Shown: positions 1 through 12,487 of the stretch, in pieces
Numbering within the stretch: position 1 is the stretch's first letter
How the letters are laid out: each line of letters starts with the position of its first letter
NCBI RefSeq assembly: GCF_964340395.1
Contig: NC_135564.1
Location: forward strand, 19,430,819-19,494,818
From: Glandiceps talaboti
Lineage: Eukaryota; Hemichordata; Enteropneusta; Spengelidae
DNA: 64,000 bases
Reading direction: 5' to 3'
Made by a program: the position numbers and the translations under genes
The notes under the pieces: model-generated
What the model saw: the letters and a program-made list of their open reading frames with translations, nothing else
Databases searched by the model: none
What the model was told of the DNA's origin: nothing

Positions 1-371
1 CACTCAGGGATGGAATCGGAACTGGGTCCGTATTCAATTCATCTGGCCTGAGAGTATAGTTGTGGTGTGGATAAGCTGGTCAGGGGAATTAATGATATGC
101 TAATGTCAGAATATATGAAGCTATGTAAATATAATAGTTATAAGACACAAATTACAGGTATGTTAAATTCTGCATACGATTGTATCTCGAATTCTATACC
201 AACCCACATATGAAAAATTCCAATCGATGTTATATTTGTCACACGGAGTACATATTTCTTGACAGATTTGTCATCTTCGGTGTTAGTGCATCTTTCGATG
301 CAGAGCCAAAGAAAATCAACTTTAAATATACTCAGAAATCTTGTAAGTTACATTTTTAAAACTTACCTGCA

Positions 372-411
372 GGATACTCGGGTGGAATACTAGGAAATGA
401 CATCATGATTG
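372..411 (-). CDS. First coding exon of gene A (gene runs off left edge)
   Basis: A short minus-strand exon reads MMSFPSIPPEYPAG and ends in phase 1 at a good donor (GCAG|gtaagt). Its near-identical partner is the first exon of gene F at 37649 in opposite orientation, and the two share about 1 kb of flanking DNA. The PPEY motif is of the PPxY type bound by WW domains and recalls the proline-rich end of the MS4A tail exons. Downstream, the position matching F's splice acceptor reads ctgacat instead of ctgacag, and similarity stops there, so this copy probably lacks the next exon or is broken. Start chosen at the first of two adjacent ATGs. The function is unknown. Confidence 0.4.
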
Positions 412-769
412 ACTGCTTTCAGTTAATAAATATGCGATTTTTTAAGTATTTGATTCGCTTGGATGCAACATACAAAGCTTCGTCAACGAAGTTCGAATGT
501 ATACGTAAACAAAAACTGTACGCGCAGCCTAGTGCGCATAACATTGGTCTCCTAGGAGCGATCATGGTTTCTATGCACTCGCGTGCCATGGTGCGCCCGA
601 TTTTTCTCCATCACGTGGTGTTCTGTCGAGTTCGACGTTTGTTCGATCGTTTATTACAATCATGATATCATAATTTCGATAATAATGTCGATTACTGTGT
701 AGTTCAGTCGCAAAACACGGCTCGAATGCAGTTTCGTACTGATTGGAGTTTCGTACTGAGAGGAGTTTA

Positions 770-980
770 TCAACAAATCAATCTGATTAAAATCCGATGT
801 GGTGAAAGCGGCTAGATGTCCTTATTTACCTCTATTCATCGTGTTGTGACGTTTGTTTTGTTCGGAGTCAAGGCGGCGATCCCTCCGAACAAAACAAACG
901 TCACAACACGATGAATAGAGGTAAATAAGGACATCTAGCCGCTTTCACCACATCGGATTTTAATCAGATTGTCAACAAAT
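770..980. mobile_element. Perfect 89-bp hairpin element (MITE-like) with 9-bp target duplication
   Basis: Bases 779-867 and 883-971 are exact reverse complements (89 bp each) around a 15-base loop. The ends read CAATCTGATTAAAATC. The element is bounded by 9-bp direct repeats TCAACAAAT at 770-778 and 972-980. The paralogous arm at 37281-37300 has the uninterrupted site. No coding capacity. A related copy lies at 20210-20410 and an end fragment at 5663-5686. The superfamily cannot be named from the ends. Confidence 0.85.
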
Positions 981-1452
981 GTATTTTCCAACGGTTGATG
1001 ACGTATACTGTATGTTATGATTAATTGCTGACCGTGATGGACTGAAGGTATTTCTTTTTATTACTTTACAACATCAACTAATCATTCGTCACTATCATTT
1101 TCAACCTACAAGACAGTGTAAATCACTGTATTGTTATTAAAACACAACGACATGTTAACGAATGATCTCTTCCAATAAACAGAAGTACTACTTCATTCAA
1201 AATGTATTTTCGATATTTTCAGCATGTTATTTTATCCACTTCCTAAACAGTGCTAGTTTTTATTGGGTATTTTGCCAACAATGTAAAAAAAAAAAAACAC
1301 GTCGAAAAGCTAAAATAGAAATGTGTGAATAAGTTGTTGTGTGTACAAATACAGCAAGTTACTATAAACAGTACTGATTTGTTCATTTATTTTTGAAGTT
1401 TTGAGATACATACGTTCTGTCTTCCAAGTCTAGCAATGCATTTTCACCACCA

Positions 1453-3683
1453 CCACCACCATCACCACCAAAATAACTCATACACTTACAAGCTATATAT
1501 TCACTTTATTGTCAAAAAAGAAAAGACAATGGCAATTTCAGAGGCCAATAAATAGCTTTCCGCTAATCGAGTTTGGCCCCTTCTCAAATTGGGTATGCAA
1601 TGACAATATTAAGGTGTAAATGAGTTGAAAATACATTACTAATGCAACTACAGATGTAAATGACGGTGAGAGGAGAAGGTGTGTCTACATATCATGAATA
1701 AGACTTTGCTTTAAAGCTTTCCTAAAAGGTATTTTGATGTGATACCCTTTATATAATTGGTATTTAGTATTTATAGGTATTCCAGTTTAGCCTCAAGTTG
1801 ATATCTGGTAATTCGATTATGATCAACAGTTATGCAACGCACAGACATTTTAAATGTATATCTAATAAGAGAACGTTCACACGTCTGTAACCACACAAAG
1901 CATGGATTTGTATAGGAAAGCTTCTTTCTTTCCAAGGCTTACCATCAGCTTAGGGATTTCTGCAACAAGTAAATCGCGGAGATGTTTGCTCTTTGTTCTT
2001 TATGGTGGGTGATACATTTGAAACTGCATTTAGAAGTCTGCGCTAGGATTGTAGAAATAGGAAACACTCGATCACCTATTCCTCGTAGATTACGTAGGTC
2101 GTTTTTTCGTTGTGTGTTGTGTTCCTTCAATGAATTTCCTGGATATTTTTGCGGCTCACCGCACTTGCATTGTATGAAGACATTCTGTCTATTCACTTTT
2201 TCTTTTCGTCATTTTGTTGTCTTATGCGACGCAACCAAAGTGATTGAGAATGTTGACAGCCGACTTTACAGCAGTGAGTGATGGCAGCTTGTAGCTTGTA
2301 TTTTTGGTTAGGCCTTTAGGGTAAAGACTGCGAAAGGTGAATAAACTCTTCGTTGTTCTACTTGATATGAATCCCGAAAAGAAATTCGTCAAATTTTCCC
2401 TTGAAAAAAAATACGTGTTACGAAACTGCCCATGACTGTTGCAGTATTTGTAGTATTTCTTAATTATTTCCATTCAAAATAATTCCTCTTAAAACAAAAC
2501 TCTGTGGCCTTCTATAGCCTCGTCATGTGGTATATTGGCATACAAACTGGCTGTCTAATGTAACACCTGGAGGGCGTTATTGTATATTGTCTACATCTTT
2601 TATGTATCCTCGATATGTGATGATTCATTTAATAATAATTCAGAGCGCTCGCCAAGACTGCCAAAAGAGCCAACAACAATTATGCTTTCTATGTTGCTGC
2701 TTTTCGAGTTGAGGCTTTTCGCTTCGATTTTCGACGTTTTCCGCTTCGATTAGCTGCCGTCTATATATTGTTCACTTCACGGTCTACTGTCTGCCAGGTT
2801 CTTATAAAAATTTTACGGGCCAATCTTACCATGAAGAATAACATGGCCTTATATGTGTCTCAAAAAGAACGCTGCAACAAAACACCACATAATGAAAGTG
2901 TACTCTTCAACTGTTTATCAGTGATCATATAATGGTGATGATCTATCGAGTCACAGGCTATCTACACATATGATATCTAACCAGACGATAACTTAATCAT
3001 CTTTTAAATGAACATTTATTCCTGTTTTAAACCCTGCTACAATTTTAAAAAATACATCCCAGGGTAGCAGGGCGCAGGCACACAAGTGAAAGAATATGAT
3101 ACTCAACGGTGCAATGAAAATATTAAATGTTACATATACAAATAGAAATATTGTACAGTTACAATCACCGGTAGTGGGCAAGTACGTAGATAGGTTCTGT
3201 GTTGAGACGTACTCATTATTATGCACAAACCAAGTTATCGTCTTTGAACTGATAATACGGATGATAAACTCTGGTCTTTCTATGTACACGTGTCTATACT
3301 ATGTCACTGGTTTCCTGTTCTCCTGTGCTAAACTATATAAACATTCAAAATTATTTTTCATACTTTTTTATAAACTATTTTTGTGCAGGTATAATATTTA
3401 TTATTCTTCAATATTTTTCTTCATTCAACCAGAAAATACTCATGACCTAAGGATTTTGTCACTACTCGTCTATCGACTCACAGTGCCAAGACTCCTTAGG
3501 TCATTTGTTTTTCCATGGCTGAACTAAGATAAACATTTGGCAAAAATATTTCAAATATTTAATTGTCATGCAAGGATCATGATCAAGGCACAGAACTAAG
3601 GCACTTGACCACTCTTAATACCTAGTATAGAATAACGATATTTTTTTTTTTAAACACAAAAAAACTATTTTAACACTGACAGT
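1453..3683. other. Intergenic stretch between genes A and B
   Basis: AT-rich DNA with a short ACC-repeat run just before it (1444-1470). Open frames of 60-140 codons exist on both strands, but none shows a recognisable domain, codon bias or splice context. It contains the 3' flank of gene B (minus strand). I see nothing else here. Confidence 0.5.
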
Positions 3684-4726
3684 TTAGATTATAACTTTTA
3701 GCCGTATTTGTAAATGACAGTCACCTGAATAAACGTTGTGAGAACAAAGTAACAACAGTCACTGTATACATGCTTTATAAATTAGTAAAATACACATTTT
3801 CAAAAAAGGAAAGAACAAGCTTAAATTTGTGTGGGAAATTTGTGTGATAATTGATATAACCGTTGAACACAGACAGTAGACATTTCCAAATAAATGGTTG
3901 TAGACATTATCCGACGTCTAACCGATTATACACCATTAAGGTTAGTGATGTGGTGGTCGTGTCTTCAAATCTTCCACTATAGAAATACATAGAAGACATA
4001 GTGATCATTATTCTGAAACAAAGTTTATAAAACGTTTGGGTGTATGAAACAGGAGTAGTTTTTATTTAAAAATAGTTCTTTCAGTCACATATAGCATTAA
4101 CGATTTTTTTTTTTCATTATGGTGTGGCAACAAGAACATGTTGCATTATACCTAGTAATGTCAACATGAGACGATCGACTGGGATATTAGATTGATTCAA
4201 ATTTATATAAGAATGGTTCGTCCAACATTTAGAAAACGCCACAAACTCGGTGGCCAAGCCCTTTTGTACAAAGTCATCGTCTTTTCAATGATATGTCAAG
4301 GCAAACTGCCTTCGAATTCTGTTATTTTTTTTAAAATATAGTTTTGGTGTGTAAGCACATCTTTTTTAAATTTAAAAAAAAATAAGACTACAAACACGAC
4401 AGATCAAGCAAGAAACAAGACTACAACAACAAAACTAAGAAGTAGGAAAAGCGTGACTCTGAATTAAATTACATGTGCACATTATATGAAGTATACCACA
4501 TTTCGCCGAAATTATTTCCAGTGTCCTTCTAAGTAATCAGAAATGATTTTTTTGGTATTGTTCAATTTTTGAACTTTTAGAGTGTTTTTATTTTATAAGT
4601 TCTTACCTGCGATGACTTCATATGGTGGCGGAGATGGCCCAGGTTGTATTTGGTAAGGTGAATGTATTTGAATTGGTGAGAAACGGGCTTGCATCATAGC
4701 ATTGTGTTGGCTTGATGACATCATCG

Positions 4727-4776
<50 letters not shown>

Positions 4777-7700
4777 GGGACGTAATATATCTACCATAAC
4801 AGAACGAATACAATGGTATACATCAACATTTTCTTTAGATATTACAAAGGAAATTATCCTGAGTTTTATACTTTCGCGACCATACAGGCACTACGGTGTC
4901 TATGTTTCCACAACACACTATGAAAAGTAATCCTCCCCTGCCTCCCCCCCCCCCGGAAAGAAGAGTGATAGCGAGAACGAAATCAATATATTGTGATGAT
5001 GGCGAAGTAAAAATATCAATGTGTTCATGAATACTGAAAGGTAATTCTGAGTGTCATCCTTTTGAGGAAGGCATGTGGAAGATGAACTCGATGCAATTAA
5101 TGGATATCCATCGTTCGCGAATGACTATTAGATATAAAGAGCATTCATCAATGTCAAAGAGTTTGATCTACGTATACAATGGTCAATAACGAAGCAAACC
5201 AAACAACCGCCTTGTCAGTGTGTTAATGTATATCAAGCTGAAGTTACCAAACGTCCAAGTTAGGAAAATGTTTCTGGCTTCACTCGAGAAACAAAAACAT
5301 TCCAGTAAAAATATATAAAATAAGTTGCTAGGATTCTATTGACACTGCTTTGTGATATATGGTTGATCAATCACATGATGATTCAAGCATGAATATCGGC
5401 ATGCGCCATTTATCAATTGATGATTGTGAAAACAACGAAAACAACACTTATTCCAATATGGCCGCCATTGTTCAAGATGGCTGACAATTGATTATTATAA
5501 AAGTATTCCTTGTCCTCCTTGAATATAAAATAATCTTGTAATTATTCTACACAGCCTGTCCTTTTGGTTAGTTTCACTCTTACGTGAATGAATTGTTTGC
5601 ATTTGTATTAGCAAGGTCAGATTGACCCAGTCAAATGACATTTGACGTAATAACGTGTACACTACATCGGATTTTAATCAGATTGTATTGATCCTCACAA
5701 CAGCGTATTCTCTATTTTCATTGTATTACAAACTCAGCAATGCATGTACAATTATTCAGCAACGTATTTCGTCACATCATATTTGCTTCTACCCTGAAGA
5801 TCCGTCGTTCTTTCCACTGATGTACTATGCTCCAAGGAGCCTGGATGACAACAGTCGTAATGAGCTCTCAAAGGAAAAAAGGAACACCCAGTGATGTAAA
5901 AACATGTATATACATGTAAATACATGTAAACACAACTTATGATTTCATCTAAATATGTATCATGCATATTAAATGACTACTGTTGTCATCACAGTGTTGT
6001 CACTTACATGATAAATATTGTCATTTTATCTGCACAAAGCCAGGCTGTCTGCAATGTTATATAACTTCTGAAGTGACACAAATAGAAGAATTTTAAAAGT
6101 AGTTTCTAGTTCTAATATCTTGGTTTAGTTTAGAATGTACGTGAAACTTGATCATTCGACTATAACTAGCATCAAATAGCTTACATCATGTGAAGTCTTG
6201 GCTTTTGAATATTTTATGGATGTGCATATCATAGCCCAATGTCAAGCAAAGCATCACAATTCATTGTTCGTATATGTAGTACTTTATATTTGTAGATTAT
6301 AAACAGTGGAGATATATGGAATTTGTCATTCTGATGAGGATTGTCGACCAAGGCAGATCTAAACTTGCTAGTTGTTATTACCTTTATTAAATCATCTATC
6401 AAGCTGATAAACACTTTGGATCAGTATTAGAGATGTCTGGTAATTTTTATCAAACAATCATTGTACAGTGTGTGTGTTTTCAACGGATGGATCTTTCATT
6501 TGCTTCCTACATTCTATCCTACCCTAAATGCGTTGAACTTAAAGGTGATTCAAAATGCTCACATTCACTATCGCTAATTTGCTAGACGACATGTTTGTGA
6601 AATGCATTCTGGTTTTAAAACTTTTCAAAAGCGTCTGCAAACACCTTAAAATGACCCTTTTTCAGTCACTTCCCTTCGGATTTACTTCGAGAGTTTTCGG
6701 GTATTTCCGGTCCCACCTAGACCACGGGATTTTATGACGTCATAAGAGGTATACGTTAGCACTAAGACTATGACGAGCGTAGTCACTAGGTGAATAAAAC
6801 TCAACAGCATTGTGAAAAAATACAATGCTAGTGGTTGTAACAGACATCAGTAAAGAAAAACTACACTCTACATGTCTTATTAACCAACATTTACCGATAT
6901 TCACTCACATTTTCTCACTAATTGGCAGTATCTGTGGGTATAAATGCTAAAATATTATCTCCCCATATTATGGCAAAATAAATCAAAACGGCTAGACTAC
7001 AGTGTAGATATACATAAACACTTGTAATGTCGGTCGCGTGTTTCAATTTATTTATCTGATTTTTTTTATTATTTGCCGAGGAGAAGCATTACAATATCTT
7101 CGACATGCATGGCGTCGACAGCATATTTTAGCCCACTATACTCACTGATGTCGCCTTTTGAACGGCGCATTTAGCAACAAAGTAAACATATTTATCTTGA
7201 ATAAATAAACTAGCTATTAGATTGCCATATTATCAGCAATAAAATTGTAAAGAATTGAGGAAATTTCGTGAGTTTAGTGTTGTCATTTACATGACTTTAG
7301 CAACTCGTCTGGAAGAAAACTTGTATGGTTTCCCTTGTTGCGATATCACTTAATTTAATGCAACAAGCCTATTTAATATTCATTAGAAGAATTTTGTAAC
7401 GAATCATGGTATTCGAAGTATACAGTTTAGGAAACCAACAAATCATGCAACTAGATACTTAGCCACGTCCGGTCCAATTTCTCAGGGTTTGTTTTGAAGT
7501 TAGAGACGTTATTTCTGTACAACTTGAAGAATTTTACAATATATCTGATTGATAAATATGGATTACATCAACACGTGGATAAATTTAACCCGACACGAAT
7601 GTGCGCTGTGCTCTCCCGATTCCATACGTACATTGTACATACACTGCTTCAACTTTAATCGGCGGAACTATCCTAGTATAAGCTTACTGCCGCGGCCGCG

Positions 7701-9359
7701 GTGACTGCACAAAACTTGACAACACTACCCTTCTACCGATATATAATAATCACCTGTATACCGTGATAAAAACAAGCAATAATTCGAGTCCCCAACAAGT
7801 CGATGAGACCTCAGTACTTCTGTTCATTCCGATCCAAATGCGAGTATCTTAGGTTTTATATGGGTTTCAGACTCGGACTAGAGTATTACGCCCTAGACAA
7901 TAATAGATGTAAACTTGTGTTCACAAGCCAAACATGTGACAATACAAGACCACAACGAAAACTGCGAAAAATTTACAGGTCACTCTCATTTTATATATGG
8001 ACAACAAAATTAGGTCGGTCACAGTTCCATTTACATGATGCAATGACTCGGAGCGTGCTTCCGTATGCTCCGAGCAACTTGAATCGAATCAATTAGTGTA
8101 TTATGGGACCAACAAATATATTGTGGCACATGTCCCGATACACCTTCTTGAAGTTTCCCATTGGTATTCTAATAGCTAGTATATTTATTCGAGATGAAAT
8201 ATGTTTACGTTGTTGTTAAATGCACTGTTCAAAATGCGACGCGAGTACGATTGGGCTAAAATATGCCGTCCTTGGCCCGGGGATGCCGTCAAAACGTCAC
8301 GACGGTATCGTAATGCTTCTTATCGGCAAATAATAAAAAATCAGATAAATAAAAGTCAATGAATGTGAAACACGCGACATTACAAGTGTTTATATATAAC
8401 TAGTCGAGCCGTTGTGATTTATTTTGCCATAATATGGGGAGATAATATTTTAGCATTTATACCCACAGACACTGCCAATTAGTGAGAAAATGTGAGTAAA
8501 TATCGGTAAATGTTGGTTAATAAGACATGTAGAGTGTAGTTTTTTTTTACTGATGTCTGTTACAACCACTAGCAATGTATTTTTTCACATTGCTGTTGAG
8601 TTTTATTCACCTAGTGACTACGCTCGTCATAGTCTTAGTGCTAACGTATACCTCTTATGACGTCATAAAATCCCGTGGTCTAGGTGGGACCGGAAATACC
8701 CGAAAACTCTCGAAGTAAATCCGAAGGGAAGTGACTGAAAAAGGGTCATTTTAAGGTGTTTGCAGACGCTTTTGAAAAGTTTTAAAACCAGAATGCATTT
8801 CACAAACATGTCGTCTAGCAAATTAGCGATAGTGAATGTGAGCATTTTGAATCACCTTTAACCTATTAAAGTATATCAAGCTATATATTCTATCACAACA
8901 TACACGATAAGAACACAGTTTGTGATTTCTGTCTTCCGTATCCCTTGTGTACCCGAATAATACCTACCACACATGATGTTGTGTTAGTTGGACAACACAC
9001 AGCTCTACAACATAATGCTGAATTTATAACTGCAGTGATTGCATAGACAAAAGACGGCACCATCGCAATAACATGGATCACATCATAATCAGTTACCTGA
9101 AAATATATCAAATTTCTTTACTACAGCCTGCTTTCTCGTAGAGTATCTCTCGCTTGCTTCTCTACTACTTACTGGACTTTGATGAATAATTAGACAGTTT
9201 ACACGGTTCACAACATAGATTGACTAGTTTGTCATTGTACAAAGTGTCGTTTAATGTATTTTTTGGTGTTTCATTTATCTTGTATTGTAACCGTAGATTT
9301 TGCTGGTTGTTTTTTTGTTTTGGGGGTCCACGTTTATAGGTGAACTAATGTGAAAGTTA

Positions 9360-9402
<43 letters not shown>

Positions 9403-9417
9403 GCATGAATGCATGAA

Positions 9418-9504
<87 letters not shown>

Positions 9505-12487
9505 ATGCTCTTCAGATAATAAGCTTTCGTTCATCAAAGGTAGACAACTAAATGTTGAAGAAAAAATGTTAGACTTTGTATATTTTGTTCACATTATTTA
9601 GTGGATGACGAATAACATTTTGTAATCTGAGTATAGATCACGGCTACATATGAAAACTTCATACTTGTAATGCAAAGACAACATACAAATGTAATCATGG
9701 GACTTGCAAAGTATATTTTAATAGTTTAAAAAGGGGAGGATTCACGACATCATAAAATCCTTGTTATTTTTGTTTCCTTTGACACCTTTGACCTTGTAAA
9801 TTGTAATTGTTTTCATTGTATAAGTCGTGTACTGACAGACCAGTGGCCTAGTTTGTACACTGAAATAAACCTGTATTTTTTATAAGGATATACAACGTAA
9901 ATCAATTGAGTAAAAACAAGTCTTCGTAGAAGACATATCCCCCCAAATACTTTACCTCAACATGATAAGGGTGGCATGACTTACATTATATTGGTGATAA
10001 CAAATGAATATTACAGACTCAATGAACGGACAGATCTAGAGGAATGCATGGTCGAATCTCACTGAATTAGCCTCTCTGCCTGGGTGGGATGGAGGGGTGC
10101 CACCACAAATTTAGATGTCCAATCAGCGTAAGTAATTAACTGGTTTGGTGGACCACATTTAGAAGTGTGAGCATGAAATAAAACTACCAAGTTTAAGTTC
10201 ATCAAGACAGTAGAGATCTGGTTGCACTCACCCACTGTTGTGTATTACTTACACTAATATGACAGATGCTACTTAGCTAAATTTTTGATGATGTTACTAA
10301 TGCGGTCATAATTATGTTTACTTATCTTAGTTTTCGTTCATATTACCGAGTTGAATGTGGTTGTTATTAAACACGTTTGAACACTGAAACTGAACGCTAT
10401 TATAATTTCCGATGTAACAAGAGTTTACAAAAGATTGAGTTAAGCTTACGGTACATTCAGGAGATTCATAACCACCATCCCGGTTACAACTATTTGCTTC
10501 ATTGGCGGTATTTAAGATGAGAGACCAAACTTCCAACAGCAACAACATTGGTGCAATGACTGATGCAGTGAGGATTGACATAACCATTGATAAAACAATC
10601 TGGATGGAAGATGAAAATAAGTGAAATGTATATATCCTGGTTTCTTTTTTGAAAAATGAACGCAAATTTGAGCTGCTACTGGCCGCTAAGTTGGCGAAAG
10701 CATACAAAATTACAACACAGCAACTTTACAAGCGATAAGATATCCTATATATCTTTATATATAAAAGATTTTCGAACACACTATACTTACATATTCAAAA
10801 GATGAATGGCTTCTAGACCACAACACATACTATTATTTCTACAGAAGATAATTCAGTAATTCTGTAAACAGTCTAGAGTGTACATGTCTTTATGTTTATT
10901 TGTATTATTTAACTTACTGAACTTGTTGTTTTCTTCTTTGCAGATCGAATACTTAATCCCCCAGTCAATATCATCTGGGGGAAAGAACATCAAGTTTTCA
11001 AATTGTTATATGTTGTAGATGTTATGAATATTGGCAGCTTTTTACAATCGTATCTGGGATATAAGGAACGCAAAGAAAGGAAAGACATTTTGGTAGCCTC
11101 TGAGGAATCCGTACATCTTTCACTTAACACTAGTATGGCAATGTGCCTTTTAGTCCAACAAATATTATGTAAAATATTACTGAAATGAATTATTGTGTCA
11201 ATATGTACCTTAAACTGTAAGAATCGTCCATCTTTAGCTTCTGTAATCAAAATGAGTGATTTGCTGTGTATATACAATGACCAAACATTCAATCTACATG
11301 TAATATTGGATTCAGTCTTTGTTGGTTTCTGAAGATCCTTTGAAGACAATGTATTACAACCATGTCAATAAACAAAATGACTTCCAATAGTTAAAGATTA
11401 ACATAAAGTCGCACAAGATGAGCTTATAACCTTTTTACTCAAATGAAGACACTTACATAAAACCTTTTAAAATTATGCTCTTATAAATGTATAAATACCA
11501 ATGCATGCCTTCCATGACATTAAAACTGTGTTCTGGTATTGTTGATTTCACAGTAAGGATTTCCCCGACTTTTTTTATACGTATGATAAATTACGTCACT
11601 GAATCTTGTTTAAGTTAGAGTTTAATTCCAGGTTTGAGTTAGTCAATTGCAAGTTGTGGCTAAAAATGCTTCAATGAGCTCGAGTGGAATATAGGCAGCG
11701 GATAACAGCTTTGTTTGTTTGTTTGTTTGTTTGTTTGTTTGTTTGTTTGTTTGTTTATGTATATGTGTTTACTTGTTGTTTGTTTGTTTGTTTGTTTCTC
11801 TGTCAGTATGCCTTGCCCACGTGTACAGAATGCCTCTTCTAGGCTAAATATTCTAATTCTATAATATTAGCGGAGAGTTCATGTGATGCAGGATAGGTTG
11901 AAATTACTTTTCTGGGTTCCCTAGGCATGTATTTGTCAATGCTATAGCCAAGTAGTCTTTAGTACATCTAATAATCAAACTTAACAAATATGTGATTTCA
12001 TGTAATACCTACTCTTAAGTTGGAAGGATGGCCCTCCTATAAGAGTCTGGTAAGCAAGACAGTTTGTGGTTATAAAAGATGTGACATTCCATACCACAGT
12101 GACTGATTTTTGCATATCGATAGAATGGTACCATATTCCCACGATGTATCATTCAAGGTCACAGGCTTGCAAGTTCTCTAGTGGAGACATCATGTATTAT
12201 GATTTTCAAACTGAATATTTTTGAACTATAATTAGGTAGATGGATAAAGGACTTACCATAGCACCACTCCATATTTGAGTTCCAACGTAGTACAGTCCTG
12301 TTTTGTAACAAGCTTCTAGAATCCCCAATATAGTACATAACAAACCTAGTAATATCATACAAAGACCGAACCCAGTCACAAATGTAGGAGCAACCTTGCG
12401 TCTCCCAGTTATTGTTGTTGTCTGATTTGTAATCTGCACAGAGTGGGAGGTTTGCTGACCAAGTCCTGGTTGGTTTAAGAACTGCAT
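3684..12487 (-). CDS. MS4A/CD20-like four-transmembrane protein, gene B
   Basis: Six-exon minus-strand gene. Exons: 12257-12487 (MQFLNQPGLG N-terminus, TM1 and start of TM2, ending GTQIWSGAM); 10918-10974 (57 bp, MILTGGLSIRSAKK, rest of TM2); 10450-10599 (TM3 and Cys-bearing loop); 8968-9096 (TM4 plus CCRAVCC cluster); 4607-4790 (tail: IYYVP, 16 Gln, then a PPPY motif, phase 1); candidate last exon 3684-3724 (GDCHLQIRLKVII, stop). Exons 1-5 match genes C, D and E in phase and length; the last is inferred from a good acceptor and the Ala-Gly-Asp/Asn junction shared by the family. An upstream in-frame ATG at 12493 would add Met-Asp. MS4A proteins sit in cell or endosomal membranes and often modulate signalling or ion flux; the role here is unknown. 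Intron 4 carries the 6539-8861 element. Confidence 0.8.
4728..4775 (-). repeat. Pure (CAA)16 polyglutamine tract in the tail of gene B
   Basis: Sixteen uninterrupted CAA codons follow IYYVP in exon 5 of gene B, at the place where genes C and D have only three Gln codons (VYYLPQQQ). The surrounding residues align, so the tract is a coding triplet expansion in a predicted cytoplasmic tail. Confidence 0.8.
4791..6538. other. Intron 4 of gene B, part 1
   Basis: Intronic DNA without recognisable exons. It contains a C-run at about 4949-4959 and, at 5663-5686, a 24-bp fragment matching one end of the hairpin element seen at 779-971. Confidence 0.6.
6539..8861. mobile_element. Long-inverted-repeat DNA transposon bounded by TTAA
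   Basis: Arms of roughly 690 bp (about 6543-7230 and 8165-8857) are inverted copies with substitutions. The ends read AGGTGATTCAAAATG on both sides, and TTAA occurs immediately outside each (6539-6542 and 8858-8861). TTAA target duplication is known for piggyBac-type elements, but the termini are not the usual CCC type, and TTAA is self-complementary, so it may simply be part of the arms. The roughly 930-bp centre has a 97-codon open frame (7803-8096) with no transposase motif that I recognise; probably non-autonomous. It lies in intron 4 of gene B. Confidence 0.75.
9359..9507. repeat. (ATCA)n followed by (ATAA)n microsatellite
   Basis: About 40 bases of tetranucleotide ATCA pass through two ATGCATGA units into about 90 bases of ATAA. 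Such 3' tails often end retroposons; the preceding 9240-9358 may be a retroposon 3' end, but I cannot identify it. It lies in intron 3 of gene B. Confidence 0.85.
9508..10449. other. Intron 3 of gene B, remainder
   Basis: No exon, RNA gene or clear repeat recognised between the tetranucleotide tract and the TM3 exon of gene B. Confidence 0.5.
10975..12256. other. Intron 1 of gene B, with (TTTG)n at 11711-11796
   Basis: Intronic DNA. It contains an interrupted TTTG tetranucleotide tract (11711-11756 and 11775-11796). No other feature recognised. Confidence 0.6.

Larger units (their letters stand above)
105..1452. repeat. Left arm of the A/F inverted duplication, with promoter region
   Basis: This block matches 36845-37953 in reverse orientation: the exon-1 surroundings, the upstream GC-richer stretch around 480-620 and the AT-rich stretch around 990-1400 all align with scattered substitutions and small indels. 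The part upstream of the exon (412-778) is the likely promoter and 5' UTR of gene A. The left copy differs by carrying the hairpin element at 779-971. Confidence 0.75.

Noticed and set aside
3096-3527. 143-codon open frame as a gene
   Set aside because: AT-rich, hydrophobic low-complexity translation with no recognised domain or splice context; compatible with chance.
6555-6737. 60-codon protein present twice in inverted orientation (also 8663-8845)
   Set aside because: The duplication is explained by the inverted arms of the mobile element; no domain or codon-level conservation evident.
7803-8096. 97-codon open frame as transposase of the TTAA-bounded element
   Set aside because: No DDE residues, zinc finger or other transposase pattern visible; length and composition fit a chance frame.
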